From Durusdinium trenchii (lineage: Eukaryota; Sar; Dinophyceae; Suessiales; Symbiodiniaceae), in assembly GCA_963970005.1 (NCBI GenBank), contig CAXAMN010023306.1, positions 522,159 to 586,158 of the forward strand: DNA of 64,000 bases, given 5' to 3'. The translations under genes were made by a program, and so were the position numbers. Shown one piece after another: positions 19,116 to 29,354 of the stretch (position 1 is the stretch's first letter; every line of letters begins with the position of its first letter). Below the pieces are notes generated by a model that was not told where the DNA came from, made no database searches, and worked only from the letters and a program-made list of their open reading frames with translations.

Positions 19116-21460
19116 CTCACAGAGCGCGTCATCACATCATCTGGAATTCTTCGACTACACCTACATATCCTTGGCGTATCCTTAGCCATTTCAAGTCGCA
19201 AGGTTTTCAAGTGTCAGTGTGTGTGTATATTGAATAACCATGCGGTCTCTTCCTGAGATGGTTTGCATTCGGCGGAGGTGACAGCACTTCCTCCCACATC
19301 CAGAACGCAGCTGCAGCGAATAAGATTCCCAGTTGACCAACTCAAGTTACCCTTGCCAGTCCGAGATATCACAGCTCATCGCTCATCCCCCGTCTGAGTC
19401 TCGAACAGGACCTTCGACTGTGGGAATAGTCGACCACCTGGACGGATGGAACCGCTGCGGGGCGTCTGGATGTGCATGGAGAACCCCCAACAAATGGGTT
19501 TGGTCGATCGTCGATCTTTGCTCGTTGAAAAGGGATCGATTTTGGAAGACTTTCCCGTTCTCACCAAAGCACCAATGCACATATGTGAAGGGCACAAGGC
19601 AAGCGAGGCTTATGTGACATCTTGGTGTTGTTCTCCCGTTCCATCTTCGAAGACGAGTATTTATAGAGTATCCCTGCCGTTTTCCTGGGTACTTCCGCAC
19701 CAGCTTTCTGTACTTTAGTGTTGCTTTACTCCATGTGGGTTCATTCACAGCAAGAAACACGTTCAAAAGCATAGTGTCACACGACAACAGCCAGATTTGC
19801 GTGTGGAGGTGAAAGCTTAAGTGCGGCCATTCTTCTTTTTCTCAGTGAGTTGATCTCGCCAGTGAAAACGACTCGATGCCATCTCCAAAACCGCTTGTTC
19901 AGAGCCTCTATAGTCTTCATCTCACTAGATCCCTGAAGGGGAACATGTGCAACAAAACATGTGCGCAGCAGAAACGTGATACCGCTCTTCCCGAAAAAGG
20001 CAGATTTCTTTGCCCCAAGGATAGTCTGGGTATGTTGCAAGCAGGAAACTCCAAATAAACGATGATGCCTCTGATATTGAAACAAAGCTGTCCGCACTTG
20101 TATATTATAAGTACAGTGTGCGTGGAATATTGCGTGGAATTCTGTGTCTATGGGTTCCATGTCAACTCCTGATGTTCCAGTTGGTGCCCACACACACACA
20201 AACGGTGCCGCCTCAATGCGGGAAAGAACACCCTCTGTGATGCTCAAATAGTCCCCTCCAATGGGGAATCCCATCACCTGCCAAGAAAAGGAAATTGCGA
20301 TCCACTTCTTCACACAGAACTGAGAAGTTTGTTGGACCTGTCAGCCACGCCTTTAGTAAGGAGTACACTTAGTACACCACATGCGGCAATTCAGATTGTG
20401 TCGTGTTGCTATGCCATCTACAGTATTGCCATCTACACCAAGTCACCAGGTGGGCACTCTGGAGCTTATGTGCACTTACCGCAGTTCGCCGCCTGCTACA
20501 CTTTTCAGTGCTCCATCAACGTCACCTGCTGAATTCTCCTTCGCTTTGCCTGCACCCTGGACTGCATTTCCAGCATCTCCTGCGGCTTCAGCAGCTCCAT
20601 GGGTGTGGCCCCTGAGCGCGAACAGACGATCTTATATATTACAGTAGTTATAGTCATCATTTCCTTTGAAGGGGGCCGGGCCTTCGAAGCAACGCGGGTC
20701 GCGGACCTGTCAGCGGTCCAGGTGGATATTTTTCCTTCACCACAAACATGGAATCATGGAGAACGTTTTAAAATAACGTTCTTCTCATTGACATTCATTG
20801 ACTCCTCAGCACAGGCTGAGTATGGTTTTGTTATAGGCGCCAGTGAGCCCTGATCATCGCTGACCCCCCTCATCTCATGAGATCTGGAAAGTCTGCATGC
20901 CAAAAGGGGTACGTGGGATGTGTGGAAGATTGACACCTTCGACTGATTCCAGCCTCCAGGAGGGCCAAATCACAATCATGTGCAACCTAGCGCAGAGACG
21001 GAAAACGCGATCAACATGTTTGAGGGCTTCTTTGACCAAATCAGCCTTAAAGTTCTGTGACCCCAACCAGCTCCCACGCTGAGTCTGCGGCAGCGACGAC
21101 ACGTGCGAAGAATTTCTCCTCGGTGTGCTGCAGCAAAAGCCACATGTTTGCACTCTTGCTAACATCCAGGAAGCTTAATAGTAGCAAGAACGTTACTAAG
21201 GGCTCCTGGCCTTACCACTAGGAGCAACAAGCTAATAGGAGCTTGTTGGGCATCGCCCCCATCCACCGAGACTCCGGTGAGGCGCCAGGACACGCCAGCA
21301 GCTGCACACGGATGTCCCGCCTGGGCCGCAGCGGACGTCGGGCCACGTGCGGCCATGCTCTCGGCATCCGAGGTGCGCGTCGGCCACGACGTGAGCAGCT
21401 GTGAGGACGAGGTCTGCATCGAAACTCTCAATGGCCTGTGGTGCAGAAGCGAACAGCCTC
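19024..21460 (-). CDS. DEG/HtrA-type serine protease (partial, at least four exons)
   Basis: ATP-independent serine endoprotease of the DegP/HtrA family, closest in motif wording to the plant DEG type; it degrades damaged proteins. Four exons are recognisable. 1) About 21300-21460 carries the catalytic His in LVLTAAHVVADA, then REHG. 2) 20937-20986 (TAG|GTTGCA acceptor, GTGTCA donor) carries VAHDCDLALLEAG with the catalytic Asp of HDCDLALL. 3) 20204-20277 (GGCAG|GTGATG acceptor, GTTTGT donor) carries GFPIGGDYLSITEGVLSRIE. 4) About 19024-19115 carries the catalytic Ser in VDAAINAGNSGGPVVDP. Exons 3 and 4 do not join in phase, so a short exon is missing between them. The PDZ part after the Ser exon is not visible; the DNA downstream is repeats. 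The N-terminus and targeting signal are unresolved. Confidence 0.85.
20204..20277 (-). CDS. DEG protease exon with the GFPIGGD motif
   Basis: Seventy-four nucleotides with both splice sites visible, ending in phase 2. The G-(Y/F)-P-x-G-G-D-x-x-S-(V/I)-T-x-G-V-h-S-R-I-E signature is diagnostic of plant-like DEG proteases. Confidence 0.85.
20480..20608 (-). CDS. Ala/Gly-rich exon within the DEG locus
   Basis: A clean exon from CGCGCTCAG|G to a consensus GTAAGT donor (20474-20479). The text is Ala/Gly-rich (AAEAAGDAGNAVQGAGKAKE). It lies between the Asp exon and the GFPIGGD exon of the protease, so it could be a dinoflagellate-specific insert or an alternatively used exon. Confidence 0.5.
20937..20986 (-). 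CDS. DEG protease exon with the HDCDLALLE motif
   Basis: Fifty nucleotides between CGCTAG and GTGTCA, beginning in phase 0. H-(E/D)-C-D-L-A-(L/V)-L is the conserved block with the catalytic Asp in DEG proteases. Confidence 0.85.
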
Positions 21461-21835
21461 CTGGTCTCAAAGTGACAAGGGAAAGGGTGCATAATATTTT
21501 ATGTATATTTAATTCACCTTTCTTTGCGTATCTTGAGGTCATTGCACCTACAATCTCTATCAAACTCTTACATACGCATACCCTGCAAACAAAGGCAAAC
21601 AACGTAAGGTGTATATAAGTCTCAGTACTGTGGCAATTCTAGCATTGGGGGTTGGAGGCCTGAAAGCGTGGACACTCCACTCCTAGCCAACAGTGAACAT
21701 TCTGAAAGGACTCATTGCAAGATGGACCAGTCACGAAGGAGAGGTACCGTCAATCCAAGAATCAAGGACAACAAACTTGGCTCCTTCTATTTGCGTTCTG
21801 CCCGTTCTGTTTCTCCACGGCATCTACTTTTGAGT

Positions 21836-22030
21836 CTACATGTTCTCTCTCTCTTTCCTTGGGCATCTTGCAAACACCACAGTGCCAGGATCCAAAGCTC
21901 CAGCACGTTCCGCCTGATTCACGTCGTTGAAGTGGAGATACGGCGGCCTAAAAGCTCCACTCAGCTCCGACCGGAGCGGTTCATTGGGCGACCGATGAAC
22001 GGGCGATTTCTTGCGGTTGCCTACGACTTG
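21836..22030 (-). CDS. Minus-strand exon upstream of the DEG protease
   Basis: An open frame with text such as GAFRPPYLHFNDVNQAERAG. It may encode the N-terminal part of the protease or belong to a neighbouring gene. The plus strand is also open here, so the strand is not certain. Confidence 0.35.
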   Translation of the reverse strand, partial: QVVGNRKKSPVHRSPNEPLRSELSGAFRPPYLHFNDVNQAERAGALDPGTVVFARCPRKERENM

Positions 22031-22138
22031 CTTTCTTGATGAAGCGATACTATAAAGTAATATCAAGTATAGATCAGTATCGACCAGTACTGACTGTTAT
22101 GTCATGGTTCAGCCGGTTCAGCTGTTATGTGATGTTGA

Positions 22139-22288
22139 CCTGTGCGGCTGTACTTCCAGAAAGCTCTCCGGAGAAGGAGCAGTTGTACTCACAACTTCCC
22201 ATTGTTTCCCACCAACCGTCCTTTTCGGCCAAAGATTTGGGATCCGTGGATGCTGGGTGTGAGATCCGGATAGGTCCGCTATGAACCT
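22139..22288 (-). CDS. Minus-strand exon, unknown
   Basis: Opens after CACTGAG|G and reads to a CACAG|GTCAAC donor. The text includes SLAEKDGWWETMGSCEYNC. Third positions favour minus. It is a possible 5' exon of the DEG locus or of the gene ending at 22414. Confidence 0.45.
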
Positions 22289-22413
22289 CAGTGATGGGCC
22301 TTGGCAAACCACACAAAGAAAATCCAAAGGAACATGATGTGAAAAACAATTCACTATTATATATACTTTTTTGAAACTATTTTGATCCCTTTTGATTCTT
22401 CACTCTTCTGCTT

Positions 22414-22608
22414 CTATGCCGAACTGCGGCTGTCCTCATTGTGTCGTTTCAGGCACCCAAGCTCCAAATGATTGCGGCCATTCACATCCTCCTCCAAGGG
22501 GTCTCCCTGGCGGATGATACATGATGGTAAAGCAGCTTCGCTGACGGTACCATGCCGGTGGGACGCCACGCCGGCGGATGAAGGTTCCGCTGCCACTGGT
22601 GGACTCCA
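22414..22608 (-). CDS. C-terminal exon, acidic/polar, unknown
   Basis: Preceded by an extreme pyrimidine tract (about 20 T at 22626-22645) and GGCCGACAG|G. It reads about 64 codons to TAG at 22414 (IIRQGDPLEEDVNGRNHLEL). The DxNGRNxLEL text hints at an ankyrin-like turn, but a single repeat is not enough for a call. Confidence 0.5.
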   Translation of the reverse strand, partial: WSPPVAAEPSSAGVASHRHGTVSEAALPSCIIRQGDPLEEDVNGRNHLELGCLKRHNEDSRSSA

Positions 22609-23194
22609 CCTGTCGGCCAAAAGGTGAAAAAAAAAAAAAAAAAAACATGTGCCAGCCAAGTAGATGCGGTTGTTATCCTGAATCACACCGATGTGTGATA
22701 AGAAAAAGGCTAGCAAGAAACAATTATTTGATCCTCAACCATCTCTATGCAGTAGCATCTAGTGGCATCTAAATAAACCTGAAGATGAACAGTTTACTCA
22801 CTATATTGAAAATATGTGTTATCATCTGTGGACCATGCAAAATCATCAACCAAACTCTGATCGTCGAGAGGTAAGCATTATCTGCAGTGCGAATCCATGT
22901 CATAGTGACAGTAGATTTGATACCTTTTGGTGGTTGTTCAATTTGGGTTTATCATCATCTTGTATCCATTTCAGCTCCTGTTCTGGCTCCTGCCTGCTGA
23001 GTCCTCAGTGTTGGAAATGAATTGGACTGGACCATGGATAACAACATGGACTTTCAAGTGCATCTGCATTGAAGCAAGCCATCCTGAAGCAAACCCGGCT
23101 GTCAAGTGATAGTATCTGATAGTATGTAAATCGCTCCCTCGGTTCATCTCTCTCAACCCCTCTTGCTCTCTCAGCATTTTCTTCATTGCCTGGA

Positions 23195-23330
23195 TTGGAG
23201 GGTCTGTGGCCTTCCTGCCCTCCCTTGTTGTTGATCTTGGTCCTCTCTCTCCCTCTCTCTCTCTCTCTCTTTCTTTGATTTGTTGCCTCCTTCTCTCTCT
23301 ATCTCCAACCCTCTTCCTTGCTTGCCCGGT
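23195..23330 (+). repeat. Pyrimidine tract with (CT)n
   Basis: CTCTCT runs at 23248-23272 and more C/T-rich sequence up to about 23325. It lies directly before the plus-strand Cys-rich coding block and could act as its intron end. Confidence 0.7.
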
Positions 23331-23572
23331 ACCGAATCACCGCATGGCGGCTCATCACGGTGAACATCTTGGATCCTGGCTGCCATGGCACCACCAAGGC
23401 TGGGCGCTGTCTGGTGACGAAAATTTTCACCACCGCTGCTCCCACCTCAGCTGGCGCAACGCGAGCACCGCCGCGAGCAATGCGGTGCTCGGACCACCCG
23501 CTATGCCGCATGTGCACTCAGCTCACAGGCTGGTCCAACTATCAGCAGTTCTTTTGGTGCAGAACATGTGTC
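23330..23572 (+). CDS. Cys/His-rich plus-strand exon (possible zinc-binding)
   Basis: An open plus frame with high G/C3 (RITAWRLITVNILDPGCHG early). It contains CSDHPLCRMC, then a Trp, FWCRTC and a Val. The C-x6-C-x2-C ... C-x2-C spacing looks like a metal-binding knuckle, but I cannot name the family. A GTGTCA donor follows the last Cys pair. Confidence 0.45.
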
Positions 23573-24288
23573 ACCGTGTCAGTGTGATACTGGCAGCCAC
23601 ATGTCCCCAGCAGACCAGCAAACATCAAACGCCGATGGGCTGCGGACGTGCTCTTGCCGTCCGCTGCCCCCATTCAACTAGCTGCAGCTACAGTTGCTTC
23701 ACGGCACTTCGCATTTCACAGGTCATTCACATCTTCACGCACTTTGAAATGAAAGGAGCGGAACTGAGCTCCCTGACCTTGTAGCTGTTCACAAATTCCA
23801 CGTCTCCCGCAGTTTCCTGCAATGAGTTGTTCAGTGAAGGCTAAATGGAGGGTGTGTGGAGAAAGGGGGTCAGCAAAAATCGCTTATACGAAGTTAGTGC
23901 ATCAAAAATACCTTCCACGAAGTTCTGCGAAGGTTTCTGGAATTTCGTTGCAGTCAGTTCTCCTACTGGCCCACCATTCCACGAACTGTCCACAAATAGC
24001 CTTGGGTTCTACGAATGTCCCACGCCTTCCACGATGTTAGTAGAATAGGTTTTTGCAGCACCCTTTCTGTGCACTACCCTTCCGTTTGCCTCTGATCAGT
24101 ACCACTGAGAGCGGGAAGGATGTCAGAAACCAAGCAACTCTACTGCACGTGAACTTCGCTGCAGCGTCTGCACTGCAGTGTTTGGATGCAAATCTGGCAT
24201 GAAATGACTTCGAAACCTGGTGTATGTCCGCAACTTGATGGGTTGCCTTCCTGACTGTAATTGACAAAAATCTCAAAGGAAGCTACCT

Positions 24289-24367
24289 CGTGGTCGCGGC
24301 CTAGGGTTTGTTGTCTCCTAAGAGTGTACCTTCTGCACACTGTTTTTGGATGACGAGGTGCGCGCCT
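24289..24367 (-). CDS. Minus-strand exon, basic, frame uncertain
   Basis: Between CAACACCAG and GAG|GTAGCT, the minus frame gives a basic segment (RRYTLRRQQTLGRDHE). A different frame using a GTACAC donor (AHLVIQKQCAEG) fits as well. No family is recognisable. Confidence 0.35.
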
Positions 24368-24564
24368 GGTGTTGACAACCACAGTACGTACAAAAAATAT
24401 AATGAAAACATGCAGGGCACCTTAGTAGCGGGTAAAGGTCATCCCCCTCTGAGAATTAGCCCAGCTGGAGACCCCAATAGCAAGATACAAACCGGGACAA
24501 AAAGAAAAATCTGGAAACAGCTGCTGTTTTCAACACATCGACCATCTCTTCCTTGGACACCATC

Positions 24565-25489
24565 ATCACATAACCGGGACAACATCACAAAATGACCAGG
24601 GCACCATCAAAACATGACCGAGACACCGTCACAACACGATTGGGACACCATCACAACATAACCGGGACACCCGGGACACCATCAAAACATGACCGGGACA
24701 CCGTCACAACATGAGCGAGACACCATCACAACATGACTGGGACACCGTCACAACATGACTGGCACACAATCACAACATGACCGGGACACCATCACAAGGT
24801 GACCGGACACCAACATGACATGACGGGAAAACCATCACAAAATGACCAGGACACCATCACAACATGACCGGGACACCGTCACATGACCCGGACACCATCA
24901 AAACATAACCGGCACACCGCCAAAACATGACCAGGACACCATCACAACAGGACCGGGACACCATCAAAACATGACCGGGACACCGTCACAACACGACCGG
25001 GACACCATCAAAACATGACCGGGACACCATCACAACATGACCGGGACACCATCAAAACATGACCGGGACACCATCAAAACACGACCGGGACACCATCACA
25101 ACATGACTGGGACACAATCAAAACATGATCGGGACACCATCACAACATGACCGCGCCACCATCACATGATCGGGACACCATCAAAACATGACCGGGACAC
25201 CGTCACAACACGACCGGGACACCATCAAAACATGCCCGGGGCACCATCACAACATGACCGGGACACCATCACAACATGACCGGGACACCTTCAAAACATG
25301 ACCGGGACACCATCACAACATGACCGGGACACCATCAAAACATGACCGGGACACCATCAAAACAGGACCGGGACACCATCACAACATGACTGGGTCACAA
25401 TCAAAACATGATCGGGACACCATCAAAACATGACCGGGACACCAGCATCACATGACCCGGACGCCATCAAAACATGACCGGGACACCAT
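24565..25489 (+). repeat. 22-bp minisatellite, about 40 copies
   Basis: Tandem units of GACCGGGACACCATCAAAAC plus AT, alternating CACAACAT and AAAACAT endings, with occasional 5-bp truncations and single-base changes (ACCGTCAC, ATTGGGA). The edges are more diverged than the centre, as expected for unequal exchange. All reading frames are closed. Confidence 0.95.
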
Positions 25490-25869
25490 CCGCCCACCAG
25501 CTCTGACGGTGACCCGACGGCGCCCGTCCGCCTATTAGTTTTGCAAGACCCCATAGCATGGCTATTGGGGAATAATACTTTGATGATTCCACCAGCCCTT
25601 TACATCGGTTTTGGAAAATATCATCCACCCTGGTTTCACGGGGTTGGGAATAGTAAAAAGCAAACATATTATTCGGGATCAGTGCATTTAAGAAAACTCA
25701 ATAAAACCCTGATGTAGGACACACAAGACTTCTCACAGCGCTGCAAACCAACAAAATAAAGATTCCACTGCATGCCTGGATGCCTACTTCCCCTACAAAA
25801 TGACATGTTGCAGGGGGTGCCAACCCCTCAGAACTCATTTCTCAAACATTGTGACCACTACGGGACTCC

Positions 25870-26160
25870 TACGCACTCCAGATATGGTACGATCTCAAAC
25901 CCAAAAATCATGCCACAGGGAAGCCTTAGCATGAAAGAGGGAAGCAGGTGGCATCAAAGAGGCCCCAGAACAGGTGGTATCGGTGGTATGAACCCCAAAG
26001 TGTTCATGGCAAAAAATGCAAAACATCAAGTTGCAGCCGCTACAAATCCCAAATGCGAGTCCCCAATCGGCGAGCGGGACAAATGAATCGCTCGATGGTA
26101 TAGGTAAGCAAGTCAAAGAATGGAGAGCCTCCTGCTATAGTGAGCGGGACAAAGGAACAA
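25870..26160 (+). repeat. Diverged direct repeat, copy 1 (copy 2 at 26828-27120)
   Basis: The two copies share the ordered blocks CCTTAGCATGAAAGAGG, CATCAAGTTGCAGC/CATCAAGCTGCAAG, GAATCGCTCGAT, GTCAAAGAATGGA and AAGCCTCATG/GAGCCTCCTG. They lie about 960 bp apart. The text between the blocks is scrambled, so the duplication is old. Confidence 0.7.
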
Positions 26161-26339
26161 TACGCGCGCAAAAGAAGACAAGCGGAAAGACATGAAGGGA
26201 CGACATGAAAAAGAGCGCAGTGTGTGTTTGTGGAGGCGATAGACACGAAACCAGCTGACTGGGAACAACCAATGTGCCAAACCTAATCAGTGCACCACAA
26301 AAGAAAGAGAGAGAATGACTACGACTACGACTAAATGCG

Positions 26340-26445
26340 AGACCCGCGAAAACACGAGATGAGCCAGAGCACGAAAACCGCGAAAACAGGAGAACGGCGA
26401 AAACAGGAAAGCAGCAAAAACGCAAACACGGCGAAAACGGTATTC
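26340..26445 (+). repeat. GCGAAAACA-type short repeat
   Basis: At least seven (G)CGAAAAC(A/G) units within about 100 bp. On the minus strand this gives a misleading Ser/Phe/Arg-rich ORF. Confidence 0.6.
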
Positions 26446-26689
26446 TCGGCTTTCTTGCTGCTTTTGGTTCAAAGATGTTCAAAGACCAACAAGAAAATGT
26501 GAGAAACCTACAAACAGCTTATGAAGCCACGAAATGGTTTTCTGGACTTTCTCATTTTTTTGAGCGCATCGCGCGGGCCACGACGCAGGTTTTGTGTTCT
26601 TAGACTCTTGTCCGCTACGGACCCCTTTAGGCTCAGAGGCCTGCTCCAGTCAAAGCGAGTTGTTAAGTCTTATGCAACGCTTGCCATCA

Positions 26690-26842
26690 ATGGCTCGTGC
26701 TATCTGTTGCGGACTCCTGCTGTTGCTTGCACACCACAACTTCACCCCCAACTTGGCTGGGCCACAGAGGGCACTACTTCGGGCCCACCTGGGCTTTCAA
26801 AGATTGAGAGACACACTGAGACACTCGAGATACGATGCGTAA
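26690..26842 (+). CDS. Possible small secreted peptide, 50 codons
   Basis: ATG GCT CGT, then a hydrophobic core (ICCGLLLLLA), then a polar Arg/Leu-rich tail ending in TAA at 26842. The start looks like a signal peptide. An overlapping plus frame (26521-26880) is open too, so this may be chance. Confidence 0.3.
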   Translation: MARAICCGLLLLLAHHNFTPNLAGPQRALLRAHLGFQRLRDTLRHSRYDA

Positions 26843-27120
26843 AATCTAAAGCCTCACGCCACAAGGAAACCTTAGCATGAAAGAGGCGTAAGGAAACAGG
26901 TCGGTGGTCTCAAATCCCGACACCAAAAAGTCTCAGTTCCAAAGTTGCATGGGTACAAGATGTCAAGCATCAAATAGCAAGTCCAAAGTCAAGAGTGTCA
27001 TGGTACAATGTGCATAGCATCAAGCTGCAAGTGCACACAAACGAATCGCTCGATAGTATTTGTACAGTAAGCATGTCAAAGAATGGAAAGCCTCATGTTG
27101 CAGTATAGGCAAGCAATAAA
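26828..27120 (+). repeat. Diverged direct repeat, copy 2
   Basis: Partner of 25870-26160. No genes are visible in it. Confidence 0.7.
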
Positions 27121-27439
27121 CCCCGTTATAGCGAAAGAACCACTCATAGCGGTAGAGAAAGAGAAAGAGAACTGACAAACAAGTCTGCCGACAATATAAT
27201 TACCCTTTTGTAGTCTTGGGTGTATACACGTCAGGACACATCCATGGCCAGTGGATGCTTCCCTAAGCCCAGAAAAGCCCTGACTCCAAGTTCCAAGGGT
27301 TGCACACACAGAAAGGCCTTATTAAGCACCCAAGATCTACTCAGACTCATGGTGACTGGGGAACCTACAAGGAACCATCATGGTCTTACCTACAGTAATT
27401 ATTACGACTGTATGTATGTGTAAGATGTTGTAAGGATCT

Positions 27440-27880
27440 GCTACGGCGGTATGTGGCAGGTAGGCAGGGTATGCCACGAGACTTCTCTATTATGAGGCAA
27501 TTCAATGAACTGCACTTCCTTAGCAATGACGTGTGCCATCTCCCAGTCCTGGAAGTCGGGTTCTTCGAACGGCACCTGTGGGCAAAGCAAGGGTCTGGCC
27601 ATTGAAGCATGAGTTCAACAAAGGTCGTGCTACCTCTTGCCAATCCATCAGCAATAAAGTTCAATTCAGCATCGGCTGCAACAAAAAAACCCTGCTCACG
27701 TTCTGGCCAAAAAATCTACAGTAACGACCATGGACAACAATACCGCACAAGGCTTCTAGCAAAGCCACCATTGCTCTATTCACTGGCTCACGAGCCGAGT
27801 CCATGTGCGAGAAACGATCTTGTTTGTGCCACTGAAAGCCCCTGCCGCACTCTTGGCAATCAAGCGCGTCTATCCGCAAG
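27440..27880 (-). CDS. Minus-strand gene segment directly after the Cys-rich gene
   Basis: Three coding-like pieces: about 27720-27880 (VNRAMVALLEALCGIVVHG), about 27620-27678 after TTTTTTTGTTGCAG (DAELNFIADGLARG), and about 27440-27576 after TTTGCCCACAG|G (FEEPDFQDWEMAHVIAKEV). The last has strong codon bias and ends in TAG. The phases of the joins are not settled. Family not recognised. Confidence 0.45.
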
Positions 27881-28156
27881 GATCCCCGGTCAGAATGGCG
27901 CATCCTTCTGATTTCAGTACTGCAGCTACTTCAGAACTGATCATTGCATCCCCGGCCCTGACTTTGACTCCATTGACGTTCACTTCAATGTCGCAGCAAC
28001 CGTTGTCGGGAATGCACATCATAGCCGCATAGCCGCTACTGCACTTGTGCAATCAGTGACCGGGTTGGCGGCGCAGGTGGTCATTCCATCCTCATTGCAG
28101 CCGCAGCCTTGCAAGGCAACACCAAGCATGGCAAAGATGAAGAAGAGTCCCTTCAT
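27870..28156 (-). pseudogene. Small secreted Cys-rich protein gene interrupted by an 8-bp duplication
   Basis: ATG at 28154-28156 starts a clear signal peptide (MKGLFFIFAMLGVALQG), followed by a Cys-rich mature part (CGCNEDGM, TTC, DCTSA). At 28021-28036 the 8-mer GCGGCTAT (minus) occurs twice in tandem and the frame shifts, giving a TGA a few codons later. With one 8-mer the frame would continue through CIPDNGCCDIEVNVNG and SEGCAILTGDPCG to TAG at 27870, about 100 residues with no intron. It could therefore be a recent pseudogene, an allele or an assembly slip. A decayed relative lies at 8925-9090. Mature-domain function unknown; eight or more Cys suggest disulphides. Confidence 0.7.
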
Positions 28157-28648
28157 TCAAGATTCCTTCATGCTGAGCCGCCTGGATGGAGATGTCAGAA
28201 GCACAACGAAAGGAGGCAGACTTGCAGGACAAATGCTTTGTCTGAGCCAAAAACTGGCTGGCTAATACGAAAAATGCGGCGTCCTTCTAAGCTGACCTCA
28301 ACTCACTAGGGATCAATAAGAAACGTCTGAAACGCAGAAGTGACAGCGTGCTTGGACAAACCACCCCTGCTTCCAAGGCTTCTAGCAAAATGTCACTGAG
28401 AACTGATCTCAAGAAGTGTCAAAACGCAGCTGGGTGCAGCTGCACCTCTCCAACTGGACCACCCATGACAGGAGGCGTGGCCACCTCACACAGTAATTAT
28501 GCTGAAAACGGAGCTGTTCTCACTCTGACAGAAAGGAGGGACTGAATCCTCTCTCTCTCTCTGCAAAGTCTGGTTCCTCTTTGCTTGTCATTATTTTATC
28601 ATGTTCTTTCTCGCTCTTGCTCTCACTCCGACTGTTCCTGACTGGTGC

Positions 28649-28990
28649 TCACAGTGCATATCCTTTTTCTTGATTGAACATCAAATTCTTGGCTCCCTGG
28701 CTCCCAAGTTCCCAACCATGAGATGCACACAACCAAAATTGACAAACCTGTTTTGATCTGTTGTGCAAGGGCCTAAGAGGCTCTGGCATGACCAACCAAC
28801 CCAGCCAAACCAAAATCATCATCCGCGCGCCCTGAAAGCATGGGCCAATCCGCCAGTGCGGCACCTGGATTCCCATCCCGTCATCGGTTGCCTTGGCGTT
28901 CCACTCTTGAAACATGGGAAAGACCATGGTGCACCCGTGGGGAAAGCACTTGTTTGCCCCATCTGAGCCATGCAAAGCTTGGAGGCCACC
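28649..28990 (-). CDS. Minus-strand coding block with a hydrophobic stretch, unknown
   Basis: An open for over 110 codons on the minus strand with plausible text (CFPHGCTMVFPMFQEWNAK, then MMILVWLGWLVM). Other frames are open too. No splice pair has been identified. Confidence 0.35.
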   Translation of the reverse strand, partial: GGLQALHGSDGANKCFPHGCTMVFPMFQEWNAKATDDGMGIQVPHWRIGPCFQGARMMILVWLGWLVMPEPLRPLHNRSKQVCQFWLCASHGWELGSQGAKNLMFNQEKGYAL

Positions 28991-28999
28991 CTTTCGGGT

Positions 29000-29060
29000 C
29001 CATAACTGATGAAGCCATAACTGGGAAGTCATAACTGATGAAGTCAAAATTCATGAAGCT
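29000..29060 (+). repeat. Short tandem repeat (CATAACTGATGAAG)
   Basis: Three imperfect copies of CATAACTGATGAAG/CATAACTGGGAAG. Small, with no other feature attached. Confidence 0.6.
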
Positions 29061-29354
29061 CTTGCTTGCCATGATCTAAGCCATACATTGAGCACCTTGG
29101 AAAATTTAGGCTTTGCCGCAGGAGTCTTGCTTGATATGCACTTCTGCCTTTGTCACCAATTTTCACCATCATTGTGCGGAAACGGTCAAAACGTCTCGCA
29201 TACTTTTGACTCGCTTTCTAGCCATTCTGTGCCTGCCGCACTCCCTGCCACTAATCCGACAATCCTTTCAAGAATTGCTATGTTTTGCCTGTTGGCAATC
29301 CGCTAGCGTTTTGGGCAAGGGTTGACACTTGCCTATGAAACCAGCTCCACCAGC

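Noticed and set aside
19022..19185. Plus-strand reading at 19.0-19.2 kb
   Set aside because: It is the shadow of the DEG serine exon, which carries the unmistakable GNSGGP motif on minus.
19395..19718. Plus-strand ORF with good periodicity (MENPQQMGLVDRRSLLVEKG)
   Set aside because: It lies inside an intron of the minus-strand DEG protease and has no splice support. It could be real, but I could not justify it as a separate gene.
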